NCBI GenBank assembly: GCA_963971425.1
Contig: OZ020517.1
Coordinates: 13,766,501 to 13,830,500, forward strand
Length of the DNA stretch: 64,000 nt
Source of the DNA: Bryoerythrophyllum caledonicum
Lineage: Eukaryota > Streptophyta > Bryopsida > Pottiales > Pottiaceae
Reading direction: 5' to 3'
Both the position numbers and the translations under genes were made by a program. Below, piece after piece: positions 1 to 10,800 of the stretch. Positions within the stretch are counted from its first letter, which is position 1. Each line of letters opens with the position of its first letter. The notes below the pieces were generated by a model. The model searched no databases. It was not told the DNA's origin and worked only from the letters and a program-made list of their open reading frames with translations.

Positions 1-1130
1 TGTGGATCTGATCCATGATTTCCGGATCTGACCGGTAGAGACAGCTGTTTACGGCTGACAAAGGGTTGTTTTCGGCCATTAGATAGGCATCGTGGCAAGG
101 GAGACCCACAGTACAAGTCGTGGATTTTCCAAATTTTTCTCCCCAAGTTAGAGTACTTAGCTGTTAGTTGCAACTTTGTTAGGGTCTCGTAAGTTCATCT
201 AGTCCTAAGGGTATTAGAAGGGGATTATAGACTCGATTTCCACTTGGATTTCTGCGAATGGATCGGAAGCCTTCAGTGGTCACAACCGTATCCTCAATCC
301 AGATTGTGTTATCCTAGTGTTAGGAAGGGTTTAGCAAGCACCAACTGCCTGACGGATTTTCCTACAGTTGTAAAGATGCACTACCCTGTTATATGTCAAG
401 TCTGTGTCTTCCATCTTGATACCTTCCAACTTCTGTTTGTACGTGCATCAATGTAACTCTAGCACGGTAGCATCCCACTAGCTAATGAATGAGTCGCCCT
501 TGGATGCCCAAATAGTTGTAAAAAGGAGAGGTAACGGATCCGGGTTACCTTAGGATTCCGGAAAGAGGGCAAAAGCCTTAACTAATCGTAACCGGACCCA
601 AATTTTCAAGGAAAACCGTTGTAGTAAGCAAAGGGTCAGAATACTTCTTGCGAGACTGGATGTCTGGCGGCATCGCTATAGTTGTGAGGAAGTAGACACC
701 ATCCTGGTGCATGTGTGTGTTGTGTTAAGAGTGATTAGGGTCAACAGTGGAGGCTTTCGCCACTCCAATCTAAGAGAGGAGAGTTTTGAACACCGTCCCT
801 CTCCTAATAGGATGTGTCCTCCGATAGCTAAATTTATGAGGGAAAAATATAGTTGAATCATTGTGGATTGATCCTTCCGAATCCGGAAGCATTCCCGGAA
901 ACAGGAAAGGAGGAAGTACAATCTAGTTATTTGGAAGAGAGAGGTAAGAGGATTGTGTTTGATTGCGAGAATAATAAGAGGAAGAAAAGATAGGAGAGAA
1001 TGATCCAATAATCCTAACATCCGGCTAACTTCACATGAATCCCTAGAAAGATACACGAGTCACTTCTTGGGTGTTTTTGGATGTTAAAAACGCTCAAAGG
1101 GATGCACCCATTACAAACGTGTTCGGATAG
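1..1130. other. Stretch without a recognisable gene
   Basis: No open frame longer than about 126 codons is present, and none of those resembles a known protein. The base composition is mixed and several GGATCC- and TTCCGGA-like words recur. It could be decayed transposon sequence, but I found no terminal repeats or protein motifs to support that. Confidence 0.5.
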
Positions 1131-1217
1131 GATGGACACATGATGTCGGACCGCCATTTGTCCCATGCATTAGTTTGCAAGGGACATGTAGATGGACACA
1201 TGATGTCGGACCGCCAT
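1131..1217. repeat. Two identical 27-bp direct repeats 60 bp apart
   Basis: A 27-base word starting GATGGACACATGATG occurs at 1131-1157 and again, unchanged, at 1191-1217. The sequence between them (TTTGTCCCATGCATTAG and on) is partly similar to what follows the second copy. This looks like a small tandem duplication with a 60-bp unit. No coding or regulatory role is evident. Confidence 0.7.
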
Positions 1218-1429
1218 GTGTTCAATGTGTTGGCAAAAACTTGCTACCAAGTTCTTCTATAAGTAAAGACCTTCAAAAGAAGGCAACATCTCACAACAAG
1301 CATTGTTTGTACTCCTTTGTGTGTTTCTTTGCTTGTGCAACTATCTCTCTACTACTTTTTAACTTCAATAGGAACTTTACACATTGATTAATAACGCTCA
1401 TATGCAATTTTCCAAACAAAAACTATTGT

Positions 1430-1910
1430 TGAATTTTTCCTAATTTCAAAAGTAGATTCATCTGTCCAAACAACATGCTCCCAATCTTTTGCGCTCCGTC
1501 CTGGATACTTCTAAGCGAAATCCAACCTTTGATATATGTGACGAGGTGTCAAAAAATATTTTTTGACTGTAATTCAACTAAAGATGCCACTTCTACATAA
1601 GAGCCTTCAAATGGTATGTCCACACAATGGAGTGGGGCACATACTGGCAATTTATGATACCGACGAACGTCGATCATTTTTTGAGTAAATGCAAACCACT
1701 ACGCACATCTCTATCACTAAGTTTTGTAGTGTGACTTCCACCACAAAGTTTGCGCTTGTATGTTCCATCTTCTCTAAATTTTTTCATCAACCTGTGAACT
1801 ATTCTAATGAAAATGCCAATAGTGGCAGCAATTTGAACTTGAGTACTCCCTCCCTCACTTATACTTGTAATACATCCACGAACTCATCTGAAATCATCAT
1901 CTAAAATATG
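1430..1910 (-). pseudogene. Decayed Tc1-type DNA transposase remnant
   Basis: Read on the minus strand, about 1900-1700 gives a helix-turn-helix-like region (QVQIAATIGI, then KKFREDG, then GGSHTTKLSDRDVRS) typical of the N-terminal DNA-binding part of Tc1/mariner transposases. About 1485-1455 gives DWEHVVWTDES, the segment around the first catalytic Asp. The two parts are not in one continuous frame, there are several stops between them, and the second Asp and the Glu were not found, so the copy is truncated and dead. It is more decayed than the Tc1 copy at 3616-4644 and directly abuts the composite repeat at 2030-3080. Confidence 0.75.
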
Positions 1911-2029
1911 TTGGACATTCATTTACTAGGCTAAAAAACCTTAAACTCTATTTAACAACATTAACAATTTCATACAAAATCAGTTACTTAACATCAACCA
2001 TTCAATTACATCACTCAGTCCATTAGGCA

Positions 2030-3080
2030 TAACCACATACACATCACTCAACACGCATAAGCATGCATTACTAAATTATCTATGTTAGCAAGCATAAGGA
2101 GCAGGCAAACCACATACACATTACTCAACAAGCATAATCAAGCATGACTAAATTACTCATGCAATACATTACTCCATGTCTCACACATAACACACTCTTT
2201 CCCTCTGCTCTCAACATTACTCCAACATTCAATGATCACAAATCACACACAATATTTCCTTAAGTTTACACAATAGTGCTCAATTGATATTTAGAGGGGA
2301 AAATTTTGTCATGCGTGTATGATGCAAGTGGTTTCTTCTTGATGTGACAATCCCACACTTTTACATTTCGATGTTGATTTTTTTTAGATGCGTTTAGGAT
2401 AAGGCATTGTGTCACAGGGATAAGCTCAATGAAGAAGCATGAGGTGTCAAAGATATTTCAACATATTCACCATGTCCTTGATTTTGTTTTTTGTAGTTAT
2501 ACACGTTGGTAGATTTCAAATAACTATTTTTGTGTGTATCTTTTGGAATGGAAATTTTTACACATGTTATTAGCATAACAATGATCTTGTGACAAACATT
2601 TCACATTGAAATAACAAATTCTCAACCCTAGAGAGGCTGCCAAAGTTGGAAGTTGTGAAACAATTTTCTCCTTTGTTTCTTACAACTACACGCAATGTTG
2701 GTAGACTTGGAACATCATTTCTTTTGGTGGGTATTTTGGACTTGAATTTTTTCACACGTGTAATTATCATAAAGAAGTATCCAATCCAAAAATTCCATGG
2801 GAATAAAAAATTCTTCAATCTTTGGAAGGGTGTCAAAGTTGGCAGCTTTGAAACTTTTCTACAACTACCCCTTGTTAGTAAATCTTTAATATATATTTTT
2901 TTATAAATCCCCTCGCGTTAAAATTTGGTACACATGTTTTCAACATAAAGGTGATTTTGTGTCTAAAATTTCATGGTAAAATAAAAAATTTCAGCCTTCG
3001 GGAGGGTGACAAAGTAGGCAACCGTGTGGACACTATCCCTGGAATTGCACAAGGCGCCAATTTGAATGTCACCCCATTGT
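2030..3080 (-). repeat. Dispersed composite repeat, copy 1 (minus orientation)
   Basis: Read on the minus strand from about 3080 downwards, this stretch aligns with 51675-54480 read on the plus strand. Shared landmarks in the same order are GGTGACATTCAAATTGG, TTCCAGGGATAGTGTCC, several roughly 180-bp AT-rich units (each with a CCAACTTTGACACCCT-like start, a GATAACATGTGTG-like middle and a CTACCAACATGTGTAG-like end), then ATATCTTTGACACCTC, ATTGAGCACTA and TTGTGTGTGATTTGTGAT. Near its end, about 2031-2155, is a roughly 78-bp tandem duplication (ACCACATACACAT...). No protein is encoded. It may be the non-coding part of a larger transposon; the class is unknown. Confidence 0.75.
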
Positions 3081-3615
3081 AGAGTACCCTCTAACATGTC
3101 TTGCAACCATTTTGTGAACACTTGAAATTCTCTCATTCATTTTCAATATGGGAGGATTTTTTCAAATTTATCCTATTAAATCTTTTGTGTTACGGACCCT
3201 TCACGTGTTCATAAAATGTCAATGTCAAAAAATGAAATCTCTATTTTTGGTGAATTATTTGATCTTATTCACTTAATTTCAAAAAAAATTAACTGAGAAA
3301 TATGTATGATGATTTTTTAAAATTTAATTGCACTAATTTATAGGATATATCATTGTTCACATTCTTGGTATTACAAAGATGCACACTATGTAGGTAAAAT
3401 TCTCCTCTATGAGGCTCTAAAGTATTTTCATAGTTTCCATTCATTCATATTCTAGGCTAAGGAAATCAAACTCATATATTAAATCAAAATTTGATCAAAT
3501 AAAGTCAAATAAGGTATCATTACAAAGCTATAGTAGTATAGAAGCCTAATATGATATGAAGTTTACAATATGTCTTACTCACTAACAAATATTCTACAGT
3601 AAAATGGAACACCTA
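3081..3615. other. AT-rich spacer
   Basis: No gene, RNA or clear repeat was seen here. It separates the composite repeat from the Tc1-type pseudogene, and it probably contains one end of that transposon, but I could not find its terminal inverted repeat. Confidence 0.5.
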
Positions 3616-4644
3616 CTACCATCCAGTGCTACAACCTTGAGCTGCTATTACAGCTTTCATCCGGGTTGGCATTGTTGAAATCAACTTCTTGATGCTTTCT
3701 TGAGGTATATCCTCCCAAGCCAGATTGACTGATGTCCACATTTTGTCTTTGTTTCGTGGTCTATTTCTCTGTTGCACTTGATCTTTAACTTGCTTCCAGA
3801 CATTCTCTATAGGATTAAGGTCAGGAGAATTTGGTGGCCATTCAAGCTTTTTCAATCCAAGTTGCGCTCTCCAATATTTTTGTATATTACTACCATGTAC
3901 TGGAGCACCATCTTCCATTAAAATGAGGTGCTCATAGTGGTCATGGTGCCAATAATAATGCTCTAATGCTCCTTGAGATACTATCTCTACAAAGTCTTTG
4001 GCAGTGCGTCTATTAGGAGGAATTAACACCAAATAAGACTTGGAAGAGCCAGTGATAGCACCCCATACCATAATTGAAGTCCTTCCGGATTTGAATGTAG
4101 GTGCTAAGCAATTGTAGTTGTAGCGTTCATGTGCTTTTCGCTAGACACGAATTTGGTGTGATGGTTTTCCAACTTCAAAGGATGACTCATCGGTCCAAAT
4201 CACATTACTCCAATCGTCAATCGTCCAATGCAAGTGCTCCTTTGCAAAAGCCAACCTCTTTGCCTTGTGTATGTCACTCAAGAATGATTTCTTCACTGCA
4301 ATGCAACTGTTAACACCAAGCTCATGAAGCTCTTTACGTAAAGTTGACATGCCCACGGAAGATGTCCCATTGCTGCACAATTCTGCAAGAGGAGCACGAC
4401 GATTACAACTAAGATCTCTATGGAGCTTTCTCCTATCTCGATTACTCATGATTCGTGGCCTACCGGACCTACTTGGTGGCAATACAGAGCCATTAATTCT
4501 AAATCGCTTGAGAATCCTTGAAATAGTCGATTTTGGCCTTCCTACAATGTTTCCAATTTCACTCACTGACATGCCAGCTTTCTGCATACCAACTATCATG
4601 TGTCGTATATCATTTGATACATAACTCCTTGTCATGGTGCACAA
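3616..4644 (-). pseudogene. Tc1-type (DD34E) transposase with one in-frame stop
   Basis: This encodes a cut-and-paste DNA transposase of the Tc1/mariner superfamily. The N-terminal 167 codons (4644-4141) carry the helix-turn-helix region (SVSEIGNIVGRPKSTISRIL) and the first catalytic Asp in WTDESSFEV. After a single TAG at 4144-4142 the same frame continues (RKAHERYNYNCLAP, then MVWGAI) into the second Asp (LMEDGAPVHGS) and the Glu (SPDLNPIENVWK). I count 34 residues between the second Asp and the Glu, the DD34E spacing. Related proteins usually have Trp where the stop lies (RVW), so one TGG to TAG change would explain it. The rest is about 340 residues, a normal length. The likely start is the second Met (MTRSYVSND). 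Terminal inverted repeats were not found. This is a recently silenced copy. Confidence 0.9.
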
Positions 4645-5987
4645 TCCTCAAACAACACTTACATCCACAAAAAGTTTGATAAAAAAGGTCCTAACAACAA
4701 TACAGAAACGATATGTTTGACAATCAGGACTTGTTGCACACAATTTTTCTAAGAAATGTGTACCATCAAGATGACTTGCAAACATGTATGTGTATGTCTG
4801 GACCCTCCCAAGCTCAAACATACTCAAAATCTGATATCCCAGAGAAGAAGTGATCACATTAAGAAGGGTACCCTTTTCCAAGATTTTTAAGCATGATGGC
4901 AATTTTGGTAGACACATGGCAATGGATGCCTCTTTATATTTAGAAAATTCATGGTGTATGAAGGTATCTGGAACACCTTCCATGATGCAAAAAATCTCAT
5001 GGAGATGTGATGATTATCATGCCAACACCATCATTCTAAATCAGGCCATGGGATATGTTTTAAGTGAAAAAACAGAGTGTGTTGCAACACTTGTTACAGG
5101 GTGCTGTACAAGTATATTGTGCATGATTGGGACTTAGTACGTAACAACCATCTATAAAACTTAAGTCTTTATAGTCATAGCCACCTTGTCTGGAGTATCA
5201 TGTGTTTGAAGGGATATATGTAAAATTTAGGTTATCACTAAAGTTACGCCATTGCTGATCAATGAGTTGTGGTGGGGAAAATTTGCCTTCGTGTTATCTA
5301 TCAATTAGTGCAAAGTCTCTATTGAAATCTCTACATTATAAGTATGTGAGGTTTGGATAATTGTTAATTTAGAAGGTTAGACTAGTTTTGATGTCTGTAA
5401 TGAATCCAATGTCTTTTAGATGGGATGAGATGGGATGGCATGTAGATGTGAAGTATTAGCCATGGTTGAAGGAATTGATTATTAATTAAAAAATTTGTGA
5501 GCATGGAGATATGTGCATTGGTGTAGGGATTTTGACAATGTTGTTGAGGAAGGCATAAGATTTGTGTGAAAGTTTGAGGAGGCTACCTCGGCCCGATGTC
5601 TATGGACAACATTGTTGGATACAACGTGTGATAGCATGGGTATTGTTAAAGGTAATTTGTAGTTATGAAAGATTTGTTGTATGTATTTAGTAGACCTATG
5701 TGGCTCTGAGTTTAGTTTCTTGGATGTTGGTTGTGGCTGGGGGAGTGTTTCTATATGTGACAAGATTTTGAATGCATGGGAGGGCAAAGTTGAGGGAAAG
5801 GGCATTCCACATTAGAATACATGTGTTGTTGTTTAATGTGTTTGTGTTCTGGTTTTGAGGGGGATGTATGGGTGTGGTGGGGGCGGCTTACATTTCTATG
5901 ACTAGATTCACTCTAACACTTGTTTACAATTTTTTTGATATTAACACTAAAAACTATAAATTTGCAATGTAGTTTTGAAGAACATAA
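4645..5987. other. Intergenic stretch without a recognisable gene
   Basis: The part next to 4645 is probably the 5' flank of the Tc1-type element. Open frames here (a 111-codon frame at 4648-4983 and a 107-codon frame at 5482-5805, both on the minus strand) show no known motif, and I do not call them genes. The rest is AT-rich with no evident structure. Confidence 0.5.
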
Positions 5988-6434
5988 TAGAGTTTTCCTG
6001 AAAGTACTCAGGGTTTGAACCCTGACTGTCACCCCAAAACGCTGATTTTGGTTGTACACCTGAAAGTCCACATGTTTTTGAGAAACATGGTGGTTTGGTT
6101 AACTTTGGGTTTATTCCATAAATTATGGTCCTTTGTCAGCCAACCAATATGCTACAGGGTTAATCATCTAGGCACAGTCACCGTCCAAACAAAGATGCAA
6201 GGTGGCATTGGTGACTCCAAATTACAAATTTGGTTACATTACCTTGCACCATGCACGTGGCCCATAAAAAATGGAGGGTGAGAACTTTCACCCTGCAAAT
6301 ATTGCCGTATTTACATCTCACCCTGCTTTGATGAATAGAGAAAGACACAAGGTCCTCAAAAGATGTTGCACCGGGTCTTTTTGCCTGACACAAGGTAGCC
6401 ACCCTATAAAACTCAAACTTTCAGGAAAACTCTA
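5988..6434. mobile_element. Small inverted-repeat (MITE-like) element
   Basis: The ends are inverted copies of TAGAGTTTTCCTGAAAGT: left end from 5988, right end finishing at 6434. The inside (about 447 bp in all) codes for nothing recognisable. A TA or AAT target duplication is possible, but the flanks do not decide between them, so the superfamily is open. Non-autonomous DNA transposon is the best fit. Confidence 0.65.
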
Positions 6435-7630
6435 ATCATGGTTGAAAATCATGGTTGAAAAGAAAATCAATTCATGAAAACTTGATATATCTAGAAAGTA
6501 GCGAAGATATTTGTAGACATTCTATAGCTGTAAGATATGGAAGAACTTGGTGGTCTCAACAAAAGTCCTCATTAAATATAGAAGAGCTTGGTGGTGTCTA
6601 TACTCAGCTTAAAAGTAATTTCAGTTATCTTAGAGGAAAAAGGAGAAATCATGGATTTAAATTGCCCTTTTCTAGTTAAAGCTGAAAAATAAAATCAGAA
6701 CTATGTAAGTTAACTCCTATTTAATATAAATGAAAGAAGAGGTCTTAACTCTTAGTATATTTGCTGGTCCATACAAATAATACTACAATAGTCACTCAAA
6801 AAGAATCTCTTCACCTCACTTCAAGATAATTGACATTTCCTCAAAAACTTGGATCATATTCACACAACAAGATAAAACTGTCAATATATTCAACTCATTT
6901 TACATAAAGCATCTACAATCAAAGTCAAACAATCCACTACTACATATCTCCAAAATAAAAGCCAAATTTCAACATTATCCTTATGGTTCACACGACACCA
7001 CCATAACAATGAAAAAAAAAAGATAAGACAGCCTCTTAGATAGTTAAAATCACAAATTAATCTCCAGTGATTCATTCCTTCCATAATGGCTCATGATCAC
7101 AGAGGACCATTATTACACACACCTCTACACTAGCTCCACTTCCGACAACCTCCTGCTCTTCAGCTCTAATACCAACAAAAAAACTTAGAAATCAGTACTA
7201 TATTCCAGTCCTCAATGGGACCCCCACATAGCACTAATTCTAGAATGTCACGACTCAGCTCACAAGATTCAGGCAGTAAAACATGGATAAAAAAAAGAGT
7301 ATCCAAGGGATGCACTTAAATGTACATAAGCAAAGAAACCATGTACATATGGTCTGCACCAGTCATAGCAGAGTTTGGAACAAAAACATTGTGCACATAC
7401 CAGCCCATACATTTGCAATTCCAGAAAATAATTCCCAATTCTGAAAAATATATTAGACATTGACATAGATGTCATCGCTTTAACAGTCACCACCTAAGAG
7501 CTGCAACATGCAATCAAATACAAAGTCTAGAAGTTAAGACAACCAAGAAGTAATCCGGCAGCCCCAAAATGCATGTTGAGGATGGCCATCCATCAACACA
7601 AAAATTCAGTTGGAAATATTTTCAGCCACT
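6435..7630. other. Downstream flank and probable 3' untranslated region of the giant gene
   Basis: The giant gene ends at 7631, so its 3' untranslated region should occupy the upper part of this stretch (read on the minus strand). I see no perfect AATAAA on that strand within the first 100 bases. Towards the left there is a short repeat of TCATGGTTGAAAA (6436-6465). No other gene is supported. Confidence 0.4.
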
Positions 7631-7812
7631 TCAAGCCGAAGCAGCTGCTGCAGAATCGTCCCCACCATCGAGTAACAGAATCAGCCCGCTGGACCCTTTA
7701 TCAAACGACTGGATAACGCTGGCCATATCCTTAGCCTCTCCAGAAATGACAACAGAGTCTTTGTCCGACACGATAAAAACCGGATCAGATTCCTTACGGG
7801 ACAACTCCATAA
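7631..7812 (-). other. Exon 4 of the giant gene: unique C-terminal tail
   Basis: The exon begins after GTGCAG at 7813-7818, a good acceptor, and its first two bases complete a Val codon split by the intron. It then encodes MELSRKESDPVF, IVSDKDSVVISGEAK, and SSGLILLLDGGDDSAAAASA before TGA. The tail is not repetitive and mixes charged and hydrophobic residues, so it could fold or act as a binding peptide. The matching donor is CAG|GTGGGC at 7934-7929. I do not recognise the sequence. Confidence 0.8.
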
Positions 7813-10800
7813 CTGCACGACGAACGAAAGAACAATGTCAAAAAACACACAAATCACAACAAAAAAAAGATCGCAACAAAAACTTTGAACTAAACACCAA
7901 AAACAAACATAAACCACGACTAACTGCCCACCTGATTCACAACTACCAATCACGCTTGTGGCCACACCCACAACAGCAAACTTCTCCTCCAACCCCACGG
8001 GCACCACATCAGCAGCCTTCTCCTCCTCCACCAGAACCTCCAGTGCATTTGCAGCAGCCACCGCAGCCGGCTCCTCAACAACAGGGGCAGCCTCCTCCAC
8101 CGCCACCGGGGCCTCCGCCACCTCTGCAGGTGCAGCCTCCTCAGGGGCCACAAACTCCCGCGTCGCCACCTCCGGAGCAGCCTCCGGCTCAACCACTGCC
8201 GCTGGGGCCTCCTCCACCGGTGCCGGAGTCGCCTCCGCCACCTCAGCCGCCGGGGCCTCCACCACAGGGGCAGCCTCCTCCACCGAGGGGGTGGACTCCT
8301 CCTCCACTGCAGCCGGTGCCTCCTCCGCCACCGGCGCCACCTCAGCAGCCTTCTCCTCCTCCACCGGAGCCTCCGGTGCCTCCGCAGCAGCCGGCTCCTC
8401 AACAACAGGGGCAGCCTCCTCAACCGCCGCCGGGGCCTCCGCCACCTCTGCAGGTGCAGCCTCCTCCAGGGCCACAAACTCCCGCATCGCCACCTCCGGA
8501 GCAGCCTCCGGCTCAACCACTGCCGCTGGGGCCTCCTCCACCGGTGCCGGAGTCGCCTCCGCCACCTCAGCCGCCGGGGCCTCCACCACAGGGGCAGCCT
8601 CCTCCACCGCGGGGGTGGACTCCTCCTCCACTGCAGCCGGTGCCTCCTCCGCCACGGGCGCCACCTCAGCAGCCTTCTCCTCCTCCACCGGAGCCTCCGG
8701 TGCCTCCGCAGCAGCCGGCTCCTCAACAACAGGGGCAGCCTCCTCCACCGCCGCCGGGGCCTCCACCACCTCTGCAGGTGCAGCCTCCTCCGGGGCCACA
8801 AACTCCCGCGTCGCCACCTCCGGCTCAACCACTGCCGCTGGGGCCTCCTCCACCGGTGCCGGAGTCGCCTCCGCCACCTCAGCCGCCGGGGCCTCCACCA
8901 CAGGGGCAGCCTCCTCCACCGCGGGGGTGGACTCCTCCTCCACTGCAGCCGGTGCCTCCTCCGCCACGGGCGCCACCTCAGCAGCCTTCTCCTCCTCCAC
9001 CGGAGCCTCCGGTGCCTCCGCAGCAGCCGGCTCCTCAACAACAGGGGCAGCCTCCTCCACCGCCGCCGGGGCCTCCGCCACCTCTGCAGGTGCAGCCTCC
9101 TCCGGGGCCACAAACTCCCGCGTCGCCACCTCCGGAGCAGCCTCCGGCTCAACCACTGCCGCTGGGGCCTCCTCCACCGGTGCCGGAGTCGCCTCCGCCA
9201 CCTCAGCCGCCGGGGCCTCCACCACAGGGGCAGCCTCCTCCACCGCGGGGGTGGACTCCTCCTCCACTGCAGCCGGTGCCTCCTCCGCCACGGGCGCCAC
9301 CTCAGCAGCCTTCTCCTCCTCCACCGGAGCCTCCGGTGCCTCCGCAGCAGCCGGCTCCTCAACAACAGGGGCAGCCTCCTCCACCGCCACCGGGGCCTCC
9401 GCCACCTCTGCAGGTGCAGCCTCCTCCGGGGCCACAAACTCCCGCATCGCCACCTCCGGAGCAGCCTCCGGCTCAACCACTGCCGCTGGGGCCTCCTCCA
9501 CCGGTGCCGGAGTCGCCTCCGCCACCTCAGCCGCCGGGGCCTCCACCACAGGGGCAGCCTCCTCCACCGCGGGGGTGGACTCCTCCGCCACTGCAGCCGG
9601 TGCCTCCTCCGCCACGGGCGCCACCTCAGCAGCCTTCTCCTCCTCCACCGGAGCCTCCGGTGCCTCCGCAGCAGCCGGCTCCTCAACAACAGGGGCAGCC
9701 TCCTCCACCGCCGCCGGGGCCTCCGCCACCTCTGCAGGTGCAGCCTCCTCCGGGGCCACAAACTCCCGCGTCGCCACCTCCGGCTCAACCACTGCCGCTG
9801 GGGCCTCCTCCACCGGTGCCAGAGTCGCCTCCGCCACCTCAGCCGCCGGGGCCTCCACCACAGGGGCAGCCTCCTCCACCGCGGGGGTGGACTCCTCCTC
9901 CACTGCAGCCGGTGCCTCCTCCGCCACGGGCGCCACCTCAGCAGCCTTCTCCTCCTCCACCGGAGCCTCCGGTGCCTCCGCAGCAGCCGGCTCCTCAACA
10001 ACAGGGGCAGCCTCCTCCACCACCGCCGGGGCCTCCGCCACCTCTGCAGGTGCAGCCTCCTCCGGGGCCACAAACTCCCGCATCGCCACCTCCGGAGCAG
10101 CCTCCGGCTCAACCTCTGCCGCTGGGGCCTCCTCCACCGGTGCCAGAGTCGCCTCCCCTACCTCAGCCGACGGGGCCTCCACCACAGGGGCAGCCTCCTC
10201 CACCGCGGGGGTGGACTCCTCCTCCACTGCAGCCGGTGCCTCCTCCGCCACGGGCGCCACCTCAGCAGCCTTCTCCTCCTCCACCGGAGCCTCCGGTGCC
10301 TCCGCAGCAGCCGGCTCCTCAACAACAGGGGCAGCCTCCTCCACCGCCGCCGGGGCCTCCGCCACCTCTGCAGGTGCAGCCTCCTCCGGGGCCACAAACT
10401 CCCGCGTCGCCACCTCCGGAGCAGCCTCCGGCTCAACCACTGCCGCTGGGGCCTCCTCCACCGGTGCCGGAGTCGCCTCCGCCACCTCAGCCGCCGGGGC
10501 CTCCACCACAGGGGCAGCCTCCTCCACTGCGGGGGTGGACTCCTCCGCCACTGCAGCCGGTGCCTCCTCTGCCACGGGCGCCACCTCAGCAGCCTTCTCC
10601 TCCTCCACCGGAGCCTCCGGTGCCTCCGCAGCAGCCGGCTCCTCAACAACAGGGGCAGCCTCCTCCACCGCCGCCGGGGCCTCCGCCACCTCTGCAGGTG
10701 CAGCCTCCTCCGGGGCCACAAACTCCCGCGTCGCCACCTCCGGAGCAGCCTCCGGCTCAACCACTGCCGCTGGGGCCTCCTCCACCGGTGCCGGAGTCGC

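Noticed and set aside
5482-5805. 107-codon minus-strand open frame
   Set aside because: No recognisable motif, no splice or start context, and the amino-acid composition is not convincing.
6008-6025. T-arm-like hairpin (CAGGGTTTGAACCCTG) suggesting a tRNA
   Set aside because: No acceptor stem, anticodon arm or A box is present around it; it lies inside a MITE-like element.
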